This document shows positions 5,655 through 11,015 of a stretch of DNA of 11,015 nucleotides, piece after piece. The translations under genes were made by a program, and so were the position numbers. Below the pieces are notes generated by a model that saw only the letters and a program-made list of their open reading frames with translations, made no database searches and was not told where the DNA came from. The DNA is taken from contig JAUSPM010000159.1 of the NCBI GenBank assembly GCA_030655675.1, forward strand, positions 1 to 11,015. The letters run 5' to 3'. The DNA comes from Methanosarcinaceae archaeon (GTDB lineage Archaea; Halobacteriota; Methanosarcinia; Methanosarcinales; Methanosarcinaceae). Numbering within the stretch: the stretch's first letter is position 1; each line of letters starts with the position of its first letter.

Positions 5655-5978
5655 TTACTCTTCGAAATGTTTGGGATTGGGGGACTTCAATACAAAGAAT
5701 TCCATCAACGGCGTATTTACATTCTGGATCAGCATCTTTGTGTCATATGGAACATTCACTATCGAGCCATGTGAATGGTCATTTGGCTCATTATCACTCA
5801 AGGTCAATCTCATCTCGCCCTGAACAATAATAAGATACACATTTGAATTGGAAAAGTGTTCCGGCATGTTCTGTCCTTTTTCCAATATGATGTGATTTAT
5901 GTGAACGTTGTCATCGTTTACTATTTTCTCAACAAGTTTTGTATCCGATGTCTTGAATTCATAGGTTGTTTCGATCAT
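5655..5978 (-). CDS. small single-domain cupin-fold protein
   Basis: The 107-residue protein has a beta-rich cupin pattern: HINHIILEKGQNMPEHF (residues 26-42), NVYLIIVQGEMRLTLSDNE (46-64), then HGSIVNVPYDTKMLIQNV (70-87), which correspond to the two cupin motifs and the G-x-x-x-x-VP turn. The usual HxH...E metal set is mostly missing from motif 1: only H41 is clear, with Asn and Val where the second His and Glu are expected. It may therefore be a ligand-binding or sensor protein instead of an enzyme. Start ATG at 5978 has GGTGA about 6 bases upstream. It is divergent from mer across a 252-base regulatory region, and same-strand with the desulforedoxin cluster 171 bases downstream, so it could be an independent regulator-like gene. 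Function unknown. Confidence 0.7.
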   Translation of the reverse strand: MIETTYEFKTSDTKLVEKIVNDDNVHINHIILEKGQNMPEHFSNSNVYLIIVQGEMRLTLSDNEPNDHSHGSIVNVPYDTKMLIQNVNTPLMEFFVLKSPNPKHFEE

Positions 5979-6044
5979 TCATTTCACCAATAAATAATGA
6001 ACTATCAATACTTTAAAAGATTTCGCTACATTATCAACATAATA

Positions 6045-6064
6045 ATGATAAATATATTTATCAT
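6045..6064. promoter_or_regulatory. perfect 20-bp palindrome, likely promoter/operator of the cupin gene
   Basis: ATGATAAATATATTTATCAT is perfectly self-complementary over 20 bases. Its core AAATATATTT reads as a TATA box on both strands. For the minus-strand cupin gene (start 5978) a transcript beginning about 25 bases away would have a leader of about 45 bases. The symmetry also suits binding by a dimeric regulator. A/T-rich palindromes can arise by chance in intergenic DNA. Confidence 0.45.
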
Positions 6065-6089
6065 ACTCAAATATTGTTTTTGGAACTTT

Positions 6090-6133
6090 TTGAACAATGT
6101 TGAACAATTGAATTTACTTGAACACATCGTGTT
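6090..6133. repeat. TTGAACA repeats and a short dyad upstream of mer
   Basis: TTGAACAAT(G/T) occurs as two adjacent 10-base copies (6090-6099, 6100-6109). A third TTGAACA starts at 6118 and runs into the dyad AACAC-ATC-GTGTT (6121-6133). Copies on the same face of the helix, roughly 45-120 bases before the candidate mer start sites, are typical of activator or repressor sites. The binding protein cannot be named. Confidence 0.4.
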
Positions 6134-6142
6134 GACACTATC

Positions 6143-6187
6143 ATAAATATAAAATGCAAAAACAAAACCAATAATGTTTTAAATATG
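6143..6187 (+). promoter_or_regulatory. candidate mer promoter (two TATA-like boxes)
   Basis: Two TATA-like elements precede mer: ATAAATATAAAAT around 6143-6155 and TTTTAAATATG at 6177-6187. The second places a start near 6207-6212, a leader of about 20-25 bases that includes the AGGAGGAG ribosome binding site. The first would give a leader of about 50-60 bases. mer is usually highly expressed, so more than one start is plausible. Confidence 0.5.
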
Positions 6188-6230
6188 TATGAACACAGAA
6201 TATTGATTATTTATTATTAGGAGGAGTTAA

Positions 6231-7217
6231 ATGACATTTGGAATAGAGTTTGTACCAAGCGACCCTGTTCTCAAGATTGCGCACTATGCGAAACTTGCAG
6301 AACAGCAGGGATTCGACAATGTATGGATTACTGATCACTACAACAACCGTGATGTATACACAACACTGGCAGTTCTTGCCATGAACACAAACACCATCAA
6401 ATTGGGGACTGGGGTAACAAATCCGTACACCAGAAATGCAGCAATTGCAGCATCAAGTATCGGTGCTATCAATGAGATCTCAGGTGGACGTGCAATTCTC
6501 GGAATTGGTCCGGGAGACAAGGCAACATTCGATGCAATGGGTATTGCATGGGAAAAGCCACTGACAATGACAAAAGAGACCATCGCAGCACTTCGTGGAT
6601 ACTTATCCGGAAAGAAAGTATCAATGGACGGAGAGATGGTAAAGGTCGGCGGCGCAAAGTTGGCATTTAATACAGGAAATGTTCCTATTTACATGGGCGC
6701 ACAAGGTCCAAAGATGCTCGAACTCGCAGGAGAGGTCGCAGACGGTGTATTGATCAACGCATCACACCCAAAGGATTTCAAGGTTGCAGTTACGCAGATC
6801 GCATCAGGTGCAAAGAAAGCAGGACGCGATCCAAAGGAAGTCGATGTTGCAGCATACGCATGTTTCTCAATTGACAAGGACGCAAAGAAAGCAGCAAATG
6901 CAGCACAGGTCGTTGTGGCATTTATTGTTGCAGGTTCACCGGACATGGTGCTTGAGCGCCACGGTATCGATGTTGCGGCAAAAGGAGCAATCGGCGGAGC
7001 AATCGCAAAGGGCGACTTTGGTGCACTTATGGGCGGCATGATTACTGAAGATATGATGGATGCATTCTCAATCTGCGGAACACCTGATGACTGTAAAGCA
7101 AGGATCAATGACCTGCTTGACATCGGCGTAACACAGATCGTTGCAGGATCACCTATCGGACCAAACAAAGAGAAAGCCATAAAACTTATCGGTAAGGAGA
7201 TCATCGGAGGGAACTAA
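6231..7217 (+). CDS. mer: F420-dependent 5,10-methylene-tetrahydromethanopterin reductase
   Basis: The 328-residue luciferase-like TIM-barrel enzyme interconverts methylene- and methyl-tetrahydromethanopterin (or tetrahydrosarcinapterin) with F420H2/F420. It is a core step of methanogenesis and works in reverse in methane oxidation. Diagnostic Mer segments are visible: FGIEFVPSDP at the N-terminus, WITDHYNNRD (32-41), the GTGVTNPYTRN loop (59-69) with the Gly-Val that forms a conserved non-prolyl cis peptide, SGGRAILGIGPGD (84-96), and VPIYMGAQGPKMLELAGEVADGVLIN (151-176). The length matches the family, and the protein is Ala/Gly-rich and cytoplasmic. Start ATG at 6231 follows AGGAGGAG. The stop overlaps the fpoF start by one base (TAATG), indicating translational coupling with the next F420 enzyme. 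Its presence argues against ANME-1, which lacks mer. Confidence 0.97.
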   Translation: MTFGIEFVPSDPVLKIAHYAKLAEQQGFDNVWITDHYNNRDVYTTLAVLAMNTNTIKLGTGVTNPYTRNAAIAASSIGAINEISGGRAILGIGPGDKATFDAMGIAWEKPLTMTKETIAALRGYLSGKKVSMDGEMVKVGGAKLAFNTGNVPIYMGAQGPKMLELAGEVADGVLINASHPKDFKVAVTQIASGAKKAGRDPKEVDVAAYACFSIDKDAKKAANAAQVVVAFIVAGSPDMVLERHGIDVAAKGAIGGAIAKGDFGALMGGMITEDMMDAFSICGTPDDCKARINDLLDIGVTQIVAGSPIGPNKEKAIKLIGKEIIGGN

Positions 7218-8242
7218 TGGTTCATCCAAAGATCTTGGAAGTCATTGAAAATGACGTCTGTACCGCTTGTGGGGCATGCGAAGCAGTATGCCCTGCCGGC
7301 GCAGTTACTGTTGACGTTACAGCAGCAGTCCGTGACCCCGATGACCTCTCTTTGTATGAGAAAGGTGCCGCACCAAACGTTTGTGAAGGATGTTTTACCT
7401 GCGGTCGTGTCTGCCCTGTTGTAGACGGATATGTAACTGATGAGTTTGCAAACGTAAAACGGTTCTTTGCTGCAAAAAGTACACTGCCTGGACAAGATGG
7501 TGGATTGGCATCAGCAATTGTAAAATCATTATTTGAAAAGGGTGAGATCGACTGTGCAGTCGGTATTGCCATGAACGAAAAATGGGAAACTGAAGTTATC
7601 ATACTTACAAAGGCAAGTGATGTTGACCGGACAAAGGGTACCAAGTACACATCCGATCCTGTTGATGCGATCCTGAAGGATGCATTCAAAAAATACAACA
7701 AGATCGCTGTTGTAGGAGTACCTTGCCAGACACACGCAGCCAGTCTTATACGTGAGAACGTAAATGACAAGATCGCTGTTATAATTGGATTGTTGTGCAT
7801 GGAAAGTTTCCACCATGACAAGATGCAGGAAGAGATCATTCCAAATGTCCTTGGACTCAACATTGAAGATGTTGTCAAGATGGACTTTGGTGGTGGAAAA
7901 TTCTGGGCATATACAAAAGACGGTGGAGAGCATAATGTGCCGATCTCAAAGATTGCGGCGCTTGCGAGGAATCCATGCCACAATTGCTGTGACTACACAT
8001 CAGTACATGCTGACATATCAGTAGGATCAGTTGGTGCACCTGATGGATGGAACAGTGTGTTGATACGAACTGATGTTGGCGAGAAGTATTTCGACATGGT
8101 TGATGGTCTTGAGATCAATAACGATCCAAAACCTGGAATTTTCCTTGTCAATAAACTCACCGATATGAAACACACAAACAATTCTGGACATTATCTCGAA
8201 GTTTGTGAAAAATTCTCATTCGATGAATGCGGAATGCACTGA
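7217..8242 (+). CDS. fpoF: F420H2 dehydrogenase subunit FpoF (FrhB family)
   Basis: The 341-residue FrhB/FpoF/FqoF-family protein oxidises F420H2 with FAD and passes electrons to Fe-S clusters. Two N-terminal 4Fe-4S motifs are complete: C15-C18-C21-C25-P and C56-C59-C62-C66-P. Next comes KSTLPGQDGGLASAIVKSLFEKGEID (about 89-114), the usual FrhB entry, then GTKYTSD, VVGVPCQTHA, IIGLLCMESF and the signature PCHNCCDYTSVHADISVGSVGAPDGW, which contains further cysteines for a third cluster. In Methanosarcina the fpoF gene lies beside mer, apart from the main fpo operon, and the same arrangement is seen here. That is why I prefer FpoF over hydrogenase FrhB or formate dehydrogenase FdhB. The protein probably docks on the membrane Fpo complex and could also work as a soluble F420:ferredoxin oxidoreductase. 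ATG at 7217 is preceded by CGGAGGG. Confidence 0.85.
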   Translation: MVHPKILEVIENDVCTACGACEAVCPAGAVTVDVTAAVRDPDDLSLYEKGAAPNVCEGCFTCGRVCPVVDGYVTDEFANVKRFFAAKSTLPGQDGGLASAIVKSLFEKGEIDCAVGIAMNEKWETEVIILTKASDVDRTKGTKYTSDPVDAILKDAFKKYNKIAVVGVPCQTHAASLIRENVNDKIAVIIGLLCMESFHHDKMQEEIIPNVLGLNIEDVVKMDFGGGKFWAYTKDGGEHNVPISKIAALARNPCHNCCDYTSVHADISVGSVGAPDGWNSVLIRTDVGEKYFDMVDGLEINNDPKPGIFLVNKLTDMKHTNNSGHYLEVCEKFSFDECGMH

Positions 8243-8260
8243 TCCACTAAGCGGATGCAT

Positions 8261-8767
8261 ATGAAACGAGCATTTTATATCGGTCGTTTCCAGCCATATC
8301 ACCTCGGACATCATGCGGTCTTGAAAAAGATCGCGGATGAGGTGGATGAAGTAGTGATAGGTATTGGAAGTGCCCAAAAAAGTCACGATTTAAGTGACCC
8401 GTTTACCGCAGGTGAACGTGTTATGATGATCCGGCATGCGCTCGAAGACATCAATATTCGACACTATGCCCTGCCTATTGAAGATATCCAGCAAAATTCA
8501 ATCTGGGTATCATACATTCTTTCAAGAACTCCTCCTTTTGACGTAGTCTATTCAAACAATCCGCTTGTCATACGTTTGTTTGAAGAAGCCGACATTGAAG
8601 TCCTGCAATCCCCAATGTACCAGAGAGATATCTATTCAGGTACCGAGATAAGGAAAAAAATGATTGCAGGAGATAAATGGGAACATCTGGTCCCACCCTC
8701 AATTGCAGAGGCCATTGAAGAGATAGATGGCGTTGCGCGTTTGCGAAGCGTTTCAATGACAGACTAG
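8261..8767 (+). CDS. nadM: nicotinamide-nucleotide adenylyltransferase (archaeal type)
   Basis: The enzyme joins NMN and ATP to give NAD+ and pyrophosphate. Two ATGs are possible, at 8255 and 8261. I choose 8261 because MKRAFYIGRFQPYHLGHH is the normal family start, with GCGGATG just upstream; the other adds two residues. Numbered from 8255, the nucleotidyltransferase HxGH motif is H16-L-G-H19. The C-terminal YSGTEIRKKM (127-136) corresponds to the ISGTxIR motif that binds ATP phosphates. VVIGIGSAQKSHDLSDPFTAGERVMMIRHAL in between is typical of archaeal NadM, as is the length of about 168 residues. It begins 18 bases after the fpoF stop, so it is likely the last gene of the mer operon. The link to F420/NAD metabolism is loose and cotranscription may be incidental. 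Confidence 0.93.
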   Translation: MKRAFYIGRFQPYHLGHHAVLKKIADEVDEVVIGIGSAQKSHDLSDPFTAGERVMMIRHALEDINIRHYALPIEDIQQNSIWVSYILSRTPPFDVVYSNNPLVIRLFEEADIEVLQSPMYQRDIYSGTEIRKKMIAGDKWEHLVPPSIAEAIEEIDGVARLRSVSMTD

Positions 8768-8776
8768 TTCATTCGG

Positions 8777-9066
8777 ATTTGTATAGATGCGGTAAGAAAT
8801 CTGCGTAAATGAAATTGTTTTATCTAAAACCGATACAACCGCCGTAGGCGGCGCAATCCCGCACCACTGCCCTGAATACACATCGAAGTTTCAATCACTG
8901 TCAACATGTCTGTTTTTGTATGGATTGTTCTACATAGAAACTGCGTATTTTGCGAATGTGAACGGATGGTAGATATGGAATATGCCGCCTGGCGGCGGTC
9001 GCATTGTTTTTAGTTTCAGATAGAATAATCACATTTATGCAGCCATCATACTACATCTATACAAAT
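8777..9066. repeat. MITE-like or structured element with about 80-bp imperfect inverted arms
   Basis: Most of the 425-base gene-free stretch between nadM and the FeS gene is this element. Its termini are a perfect 13-bp inverted repeat, ATTTGTATAGATG (8777-8789) against 9054-9066. Pairing continues inwards: by eye, 42 of the first 54 ungapped positions match, including CTGC(G/A)TAAATG and TATCT(A/G)AAAC. Each arm ends in its own GC-rich hairpin: CCGCC-GTA-GGCGG (8839-8851) and GCCGCC-T-GGCGGC (8984-8996). The central 130 bases have no open reading frame of note. No clear target-site duplication flanks it. It could be a non-autonomous mobile element, a decayed insertion sequence, or a transcribed long hairpin RNA. 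About four of the twelve arm mismatches would be G-U pairs in RNA. Confidence 0.6.
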
Positions 9067-9112
9067 ACTATTTTTTAATGGAGGTAAAATAAAAACAAAT
9101 TTTGTGCCAATT

Positions 9113-9138
9113 CGGTTTTGCACGGTTTTCGCAAAACC
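9113..9138. promoter_or_regulatory. operator-like inverted repeat upstream of the FeS/cytochrome b operon
   Basis: GGTTTTGC (9114-9121) and GCAAAACC (9131-9138) are perfect inverted copies separated by 9 bases, ending one base before the TATA box. CGGTTTT is also directly repeated ten bases apart (9113, 9123), one helical turn. The position over the TFB-recognition region would suit a repressor or a redox-responsive regulator. Confidence 0.55.
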
Positions 9139-9192
9139 ATTATATACCATTAAGTCACTCTCAATGTAATCAACATTATCGGAGGTTTATAC
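9139..9192 (+). promoter_or_regulatory. promoter and leader of the FeS/cytochrome b operon
   Basis: ATTATATACC (9139-9148) is a good archaeal TATA box. A start site about 25 bases downstream (near 9170) would give a short leader containing GGAGGT (9181-9186), which is well spaced before ATG 9193. Confidence 0.6.
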
Positions 9193-10170
9193 ATGGAAAC
9201 GAACATGACAAGGCGTGATTTTCTGAAACGCAGTGCGGTTGCAACGGTAGGTGGCGTGGCAATACTATCCGGAATAAACGTCGCAGGCGCAAACACAAGC
9301 GGTGAAAGTTATGCAACCGTTATCGACCTTACAAAATGTGACGGATGCGGTAAATGTGTTACTGCATGTCAGGTACACAACGAACTTCCTGTTGTGGATG
9401 AACCTAAACCTTATGACAACTGGGTGCATATCCAGAAATTTAACATTGATGGCAAAGAGGTCAATATCCCTCGGCGCTGCATGCATTGTGACAACCCGCC
9501 ATGTGTAAACCTGTGTCCATTCGGTGTCAACCACAAATACGACGACGGGTCTGTTGTTATCGACGATTACTACTGTTTTGGCGGTGCAAAATGTAAATCC
9601 GTATGCCCATGGCAAACTCCGGTGCGTAAACCCGGAGTAGGCATATACCTAAAATTCCAGCCCCTGCCGGTTGGCGCCGGTGTAATGCAAAAGTGTACAA
9701 TGTGCCATGATCTGATTAAAACCGGCGGAGAGCCCGCATGCGTTACCGCATGTGTAAAAGAGCATGGAGAGGACACGGCAACGCACTTTGGTCCAAAGGA
9801 ACAGATGCGCGAACTTGCTTACAAGAGAGCAGAGGAAGTAGGCGGATATGTGTACGGCGACAAAGAGAATGGCGGAACATCCACGTTCTATGTTTCAAGC
9901 GTGCCTTATGAGTCAATAAATGCCGAAATTACGGAAATGAATGTCGGAACTAAAATGATCAATTCCGAAATCACAAAAAACAATGAAGGACTTTCAGTAG
10001 CCGAAAAGACACCACTGATCGAACTTGAACCTCCCATGCATGATGCCGAAAATCCACTCGAAAGCGTGACCACTGCTGCACAGGCAGTTATGATCGCACC
10101 TATTGCGGGTATGGCCGGAGCGGCTATTGCAGTTATAAAAGCGATGAAGAACCGGGACAAGGAGGACTGA
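9193..10170 (+). CDS. Tat-exported four-cluster iron-sulfur subunit (FdnH/HybA/PsrB-like), C-terminal membrane anchor
   Basis: The 325-residue protein starts with a twin-arginine signal, TRRDFLKRS (6-14), and a hydrophobic stretch to about residue 33, so it is exported folded. Cysteine groups follow in the polyferredoxin order of molybdoenzyme beta subunits: C49-C52-C55-C59; C96-C99-C104-C108; C128-C134-C138; C168-C171-C183-C187. In the third group, CFGGAKCKSVCP, the second cysteine is Gly131, so a [3Fe-4S] or otherwise altered cluster is likely, as happens in NarH with Trp at that place. Residues about 293-316 form a hydrophobic helix ending in KAMKNRDKED, resembling the FdnH membrane anchor. 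The gene is followed 4 bases later by a cytochrome b gene, its obvious partner. No molybdopterin or hydrogenase subunit is present in the window. ATG 9193 has GGAGGT at ideal distance; an inner ATG at codon 5 also keeps the Tat motif. Confidence 0.88.
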   Translation: METNMTRRDFLKRSAVATVGGVAILSGINVAGANTSGESYATVIDLTKCDGCGKCVTACQVHNELPVVDEPKPYDNWVHIQKFNIDGKEVNIPRRCMHCDNPPCVNLCPFGVNHKYDDGSVVIDDYYCFGGAKCKSVCPWQTPVRKPGVGIYLKFQPLPVGAGVMQKCTMCHDLIKTGGEPACVTACVKEHGEDTATHFGPKEQMRELAYKRAEEVGGYVYGDKENGGTSTFYVSSVPYESINAEITEMNVGTKMINSEITKNNEGLSVAEKTPLIELEPPMHDAENPLESVTTAAQAVMIAPIAGMAGAAIAVIKAMKNRDKED

Positions 10171-10174
10171 AACA

Positions 10175-10846
10175 ATGGTAGAAAAGATCCTTTATCATGA
10201 AAAAAAGGTTGTACGGCATCACTGGGGCACGATCATCGAGCACTGGCTCTTTGCGGTTTCAGGATTCGTACTGCTCTTCAGCGGTTTTGGACAACTTCCA
10301 ATGTATAAACGTTATGGCATCACAGCCCTGCCGGGACTTGAATGGTCCGGCGACTTCATTGTAACACTGAAAATGCATTATATTGCAGCAATCGTGTTTG
10401 TTGCTATTGTTGTGTATCATTTGGTGTACCACGGTTTGCTGGGACATAGGGGGATGATGCCGAAAAAAGGTGACCTCAAAGGATTTGTAGTGTCAATTCT
10501 TGCAATATTCAAACTGGCAAAGGAGCCAAAATTTGACAAATACATGCCGGAACAGAGACTTTCTTATGTCTACTTTACCGGAATCAGCACACTTGTATTG
10601 ATCGTAACGGGTATGCTGAAAGTGTACAAGAACCTGCCGGATGTAACGTTCTCACCGGGAACTGTAATCATGCTTACAACTTTGCACAATGTTGCGACAT
10701 TTGTGTTCGTGTTCAGTTTGGTCTTCCATCTTGGCGCTTTTGTGTTAAAGGCGAACCGTCCGTTGCTGAAAGGAATGCTGCACGGAAAAGTGGATCTGCA
10801 TTATGTGGAAGAACGCCATCCAGATTGGCATGACAAACTTAAATAG
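10175..10846 (+). CDS. FdnI-type integral-membrane diheme cytochrome b
   Basis: The 223-residue protein has four membrane helices at about 18-38, 65-88, 130-150 and 166-190, and matches the formate dehydrogenase gamma/thiosulfate reductase cytochrome b family. Likely heme b ligands are H23 in IIEHWLFAVSGFVLLFSG, H68 or H82/H86 in helix 2, and H171 and H185 in helix 4. The 14-residue spacing of the last two equals that of E. coli FdnI H155/H169. The C-terminal GMLHGKVDLHYVEERHPDWHDKL is the typical cytoplasmic tail of FdnI proteins. It should exchange electrons between the membrane carrier (methanophenazine or menaquinone) and the exported FeS subunit encoded just upstream. Start ATG 10175 has AGGAGG inside the end of the preceding gene, giving a 4-base gap and probable coupling. 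Without a catalytic subunit the direction of electron flow is open. Confidence 0.9.
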   Translation: MVEKILYHEKKVVRHHWGTIIEHWLFAVSGFVLLFSGFGQLPMYKRYGITALPGLEWSGDFIVTLKMHYIAAIVFVAIVVYHLVYHGLLGHRGMMPKKGDLKGFVVSILAIFKLAKEPKFDKYMPEQRLSYVYFTGISTLVLIVTGMLKVYKNLPDVTFSPGTVIMLTTLHNVATFVFVFSLVFHLGAFVLKANRPLLKGMLHGKVDLHYVEERHPDWHDKLK

Positions 10847-10876
10847 GGGGTGCCAGATGATATTTCACCTCAATCC

Positions 10877-10893
10877 TTTTTTTCGATTTTTTT
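10877..10893 (+). terminator. T-rich archaeal terminator after the FeS/cytochrome b operon
   Basis: Two runs of seven T (10877-10883 and 10887-10893) separated by CGA lie 31 bases after the cytochrome b stop. Archaeal RNA polymerase terminates at such oligo-T tracts without a hairpin. The position at the operon end agrees. Confidence 0.65.
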
Positions 10894-10948
10894 AGCTACC
10901 CAAACAGCAAATACACTTTTCTAACCAAAGTATTTTAATCAAATGTTC

Positions 10949-10959
10949 TTTATATATAA
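10949..10959 (+). promoter_or_regulatory. TATA box for a gene at the right edge
   Basis: TTTATATATAA is a strong TATA-like element in an A/T-rich gap. A start about 25-30 bases downstream falls near 10980, just before the ATG at 10991. Confidence 0.45.
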
Positions 10960-10990
10960 TATTAACAAAAATAACAGATTTGGATTTTGT

Positions 10991-11015
10991 ATGGCAAAAA
11001 ATACATTAACAACAT
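10991..11015 (+). CDS. possible start of a further gene (only 8 codons in window)
   Basis: ATG at 10991 opens a frame reading MAKNTLTT up to the window end. There is no ribosome binding site, but the TATA element about 40 bases upstream would give a leader of about 10 bases, so leaderless or near-leaderless translation is plausible. Too short to identify; it may not be a gene. Confidence 0.35.

Noticed and set aside
6689..7204. Long minus-strand open frame opposite mer
   Set aside because: It follows from the Ala/Gly-rich codon use of mer; the Ala/Ser/Pro-rich translation has no motifs.
7222..7983. 253-codon minus-strand frame opposite fpoF
   Set aside because: Shadow of a strongly supported Fe-S protein gene; no domain seen.
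8771..9072. Target-site duplication around the inverted-arm element
   Set aside because: The flanks (TTCGG on the left, ACTAT on the right) do not match, so insertion by transposition is not demonstrated.
8768..9192. tRNA or other classical RNA gene in the gene-free stretch
   Set aside because: No T-loop GGTTCRANTCC or cloverleaf pattern could be found. The pairing seen is between two long arms, not a tRNA fold.
10858..10896. 12-codon frame beginning ATGATATTTCAC after the cytochrome b gene
   Set aside because: Very short, and runs into the oligo-T terminator; no evidence that it is translated.
1..11015. CRISPR array, transposase gene or prophage module
   Set aside because: No regularly spaced repeats and no transposase, integrase or phage-like proteins are seen in any frame.

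Overview
The window looks like a chromosomal segment of a methane-metabolising archaeon of the Methanosarcinales type; an ANME-2-like methanotroph or a relative is possible. The main clue is a plus-strand pair coding for F420-dependent methylene-tetrahydromethanopterin reductase (mer, 6231-7217) and an FpoF-type F420H2-oxidising iron-sulfur subunit (7217-8242), an arrangement I know from Methanosarcina. An archaeal-type NMN adenylyltransferase, a multiheme c-type cytochrome with a PGF-CTERM-like tail, TATA-like promoters and strong GGAGGT ribosome binding sites agree with this. The genus cannot be fixed from sequence alone.

Layout. Positions 1-5483 hold ten same-strand (minus) genes with short gaps. 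In transcription order they are a 40-residue desulforedoxin (5483-5361), two tandem DUF2180-like Cys-rich proteins (5334-5122, 5109-4888), a carboxymuconolactone decarboxylase/AhpD-like protein (4825-4478), a one-iron superoxide reductase (4423-4052), a secreted pentaheme cytochrome c (4009-2573), a TusA-like sulfur carrier (2568-2317), a DsrE-like protein (2307-1942), an IscS/NifS homologue whose PLP lysine is replaced by Asp (1868-699), and an IscU scaffold fused to a thioredoxin-reductase-like FAD domain (681 to beyond the left edge). A small cupin gene (5978-5655, minus) lies between this cluster and mer. The 252-base divergent region before mer contains a perfect 20-bp palindrome and repeated TTGAACA motifs.

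From 6231 the plus strand carries mer-fpoF-nadM, tightly packed. A 425-base gene-free stretch follows. It contains a roughly 290-bp element with about 80-bp imperfect inverted arms, then an operator-like inverted repeat directly upstream of a TATA box. That promoter serves a two-gene unit: a Tat-exported four-cluster ferredoxin-like subunit (9193-10170) and a four-helix FdnI-type cytochrome b (10175-10846). No catalytic subunit accompanies the pair. A T-rich terminator follows, then a promoter and the first codons of another possible gene at the right edge.

How they may work together. mer and fpoF link the C1 pathway to membrane electron transport through F420. The FeS/cytochrome b pair probably moves electrons between the membrane carrier pool and an extracytoplasmic partner. 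The minus-strand cluster mixes superoxide removal (SOR plus desulforedoxin), sulfur relay proteins (TusA, DsrE), a PLP-less IscS and an IscU-flavoprotein fusion. I infer a module that builds or protects Fe-S clusters under oxidative or sulfur stress without relying on cysteine desulfurase activity. This joint function is a hypothesis; the individual family assignments are much firmer.
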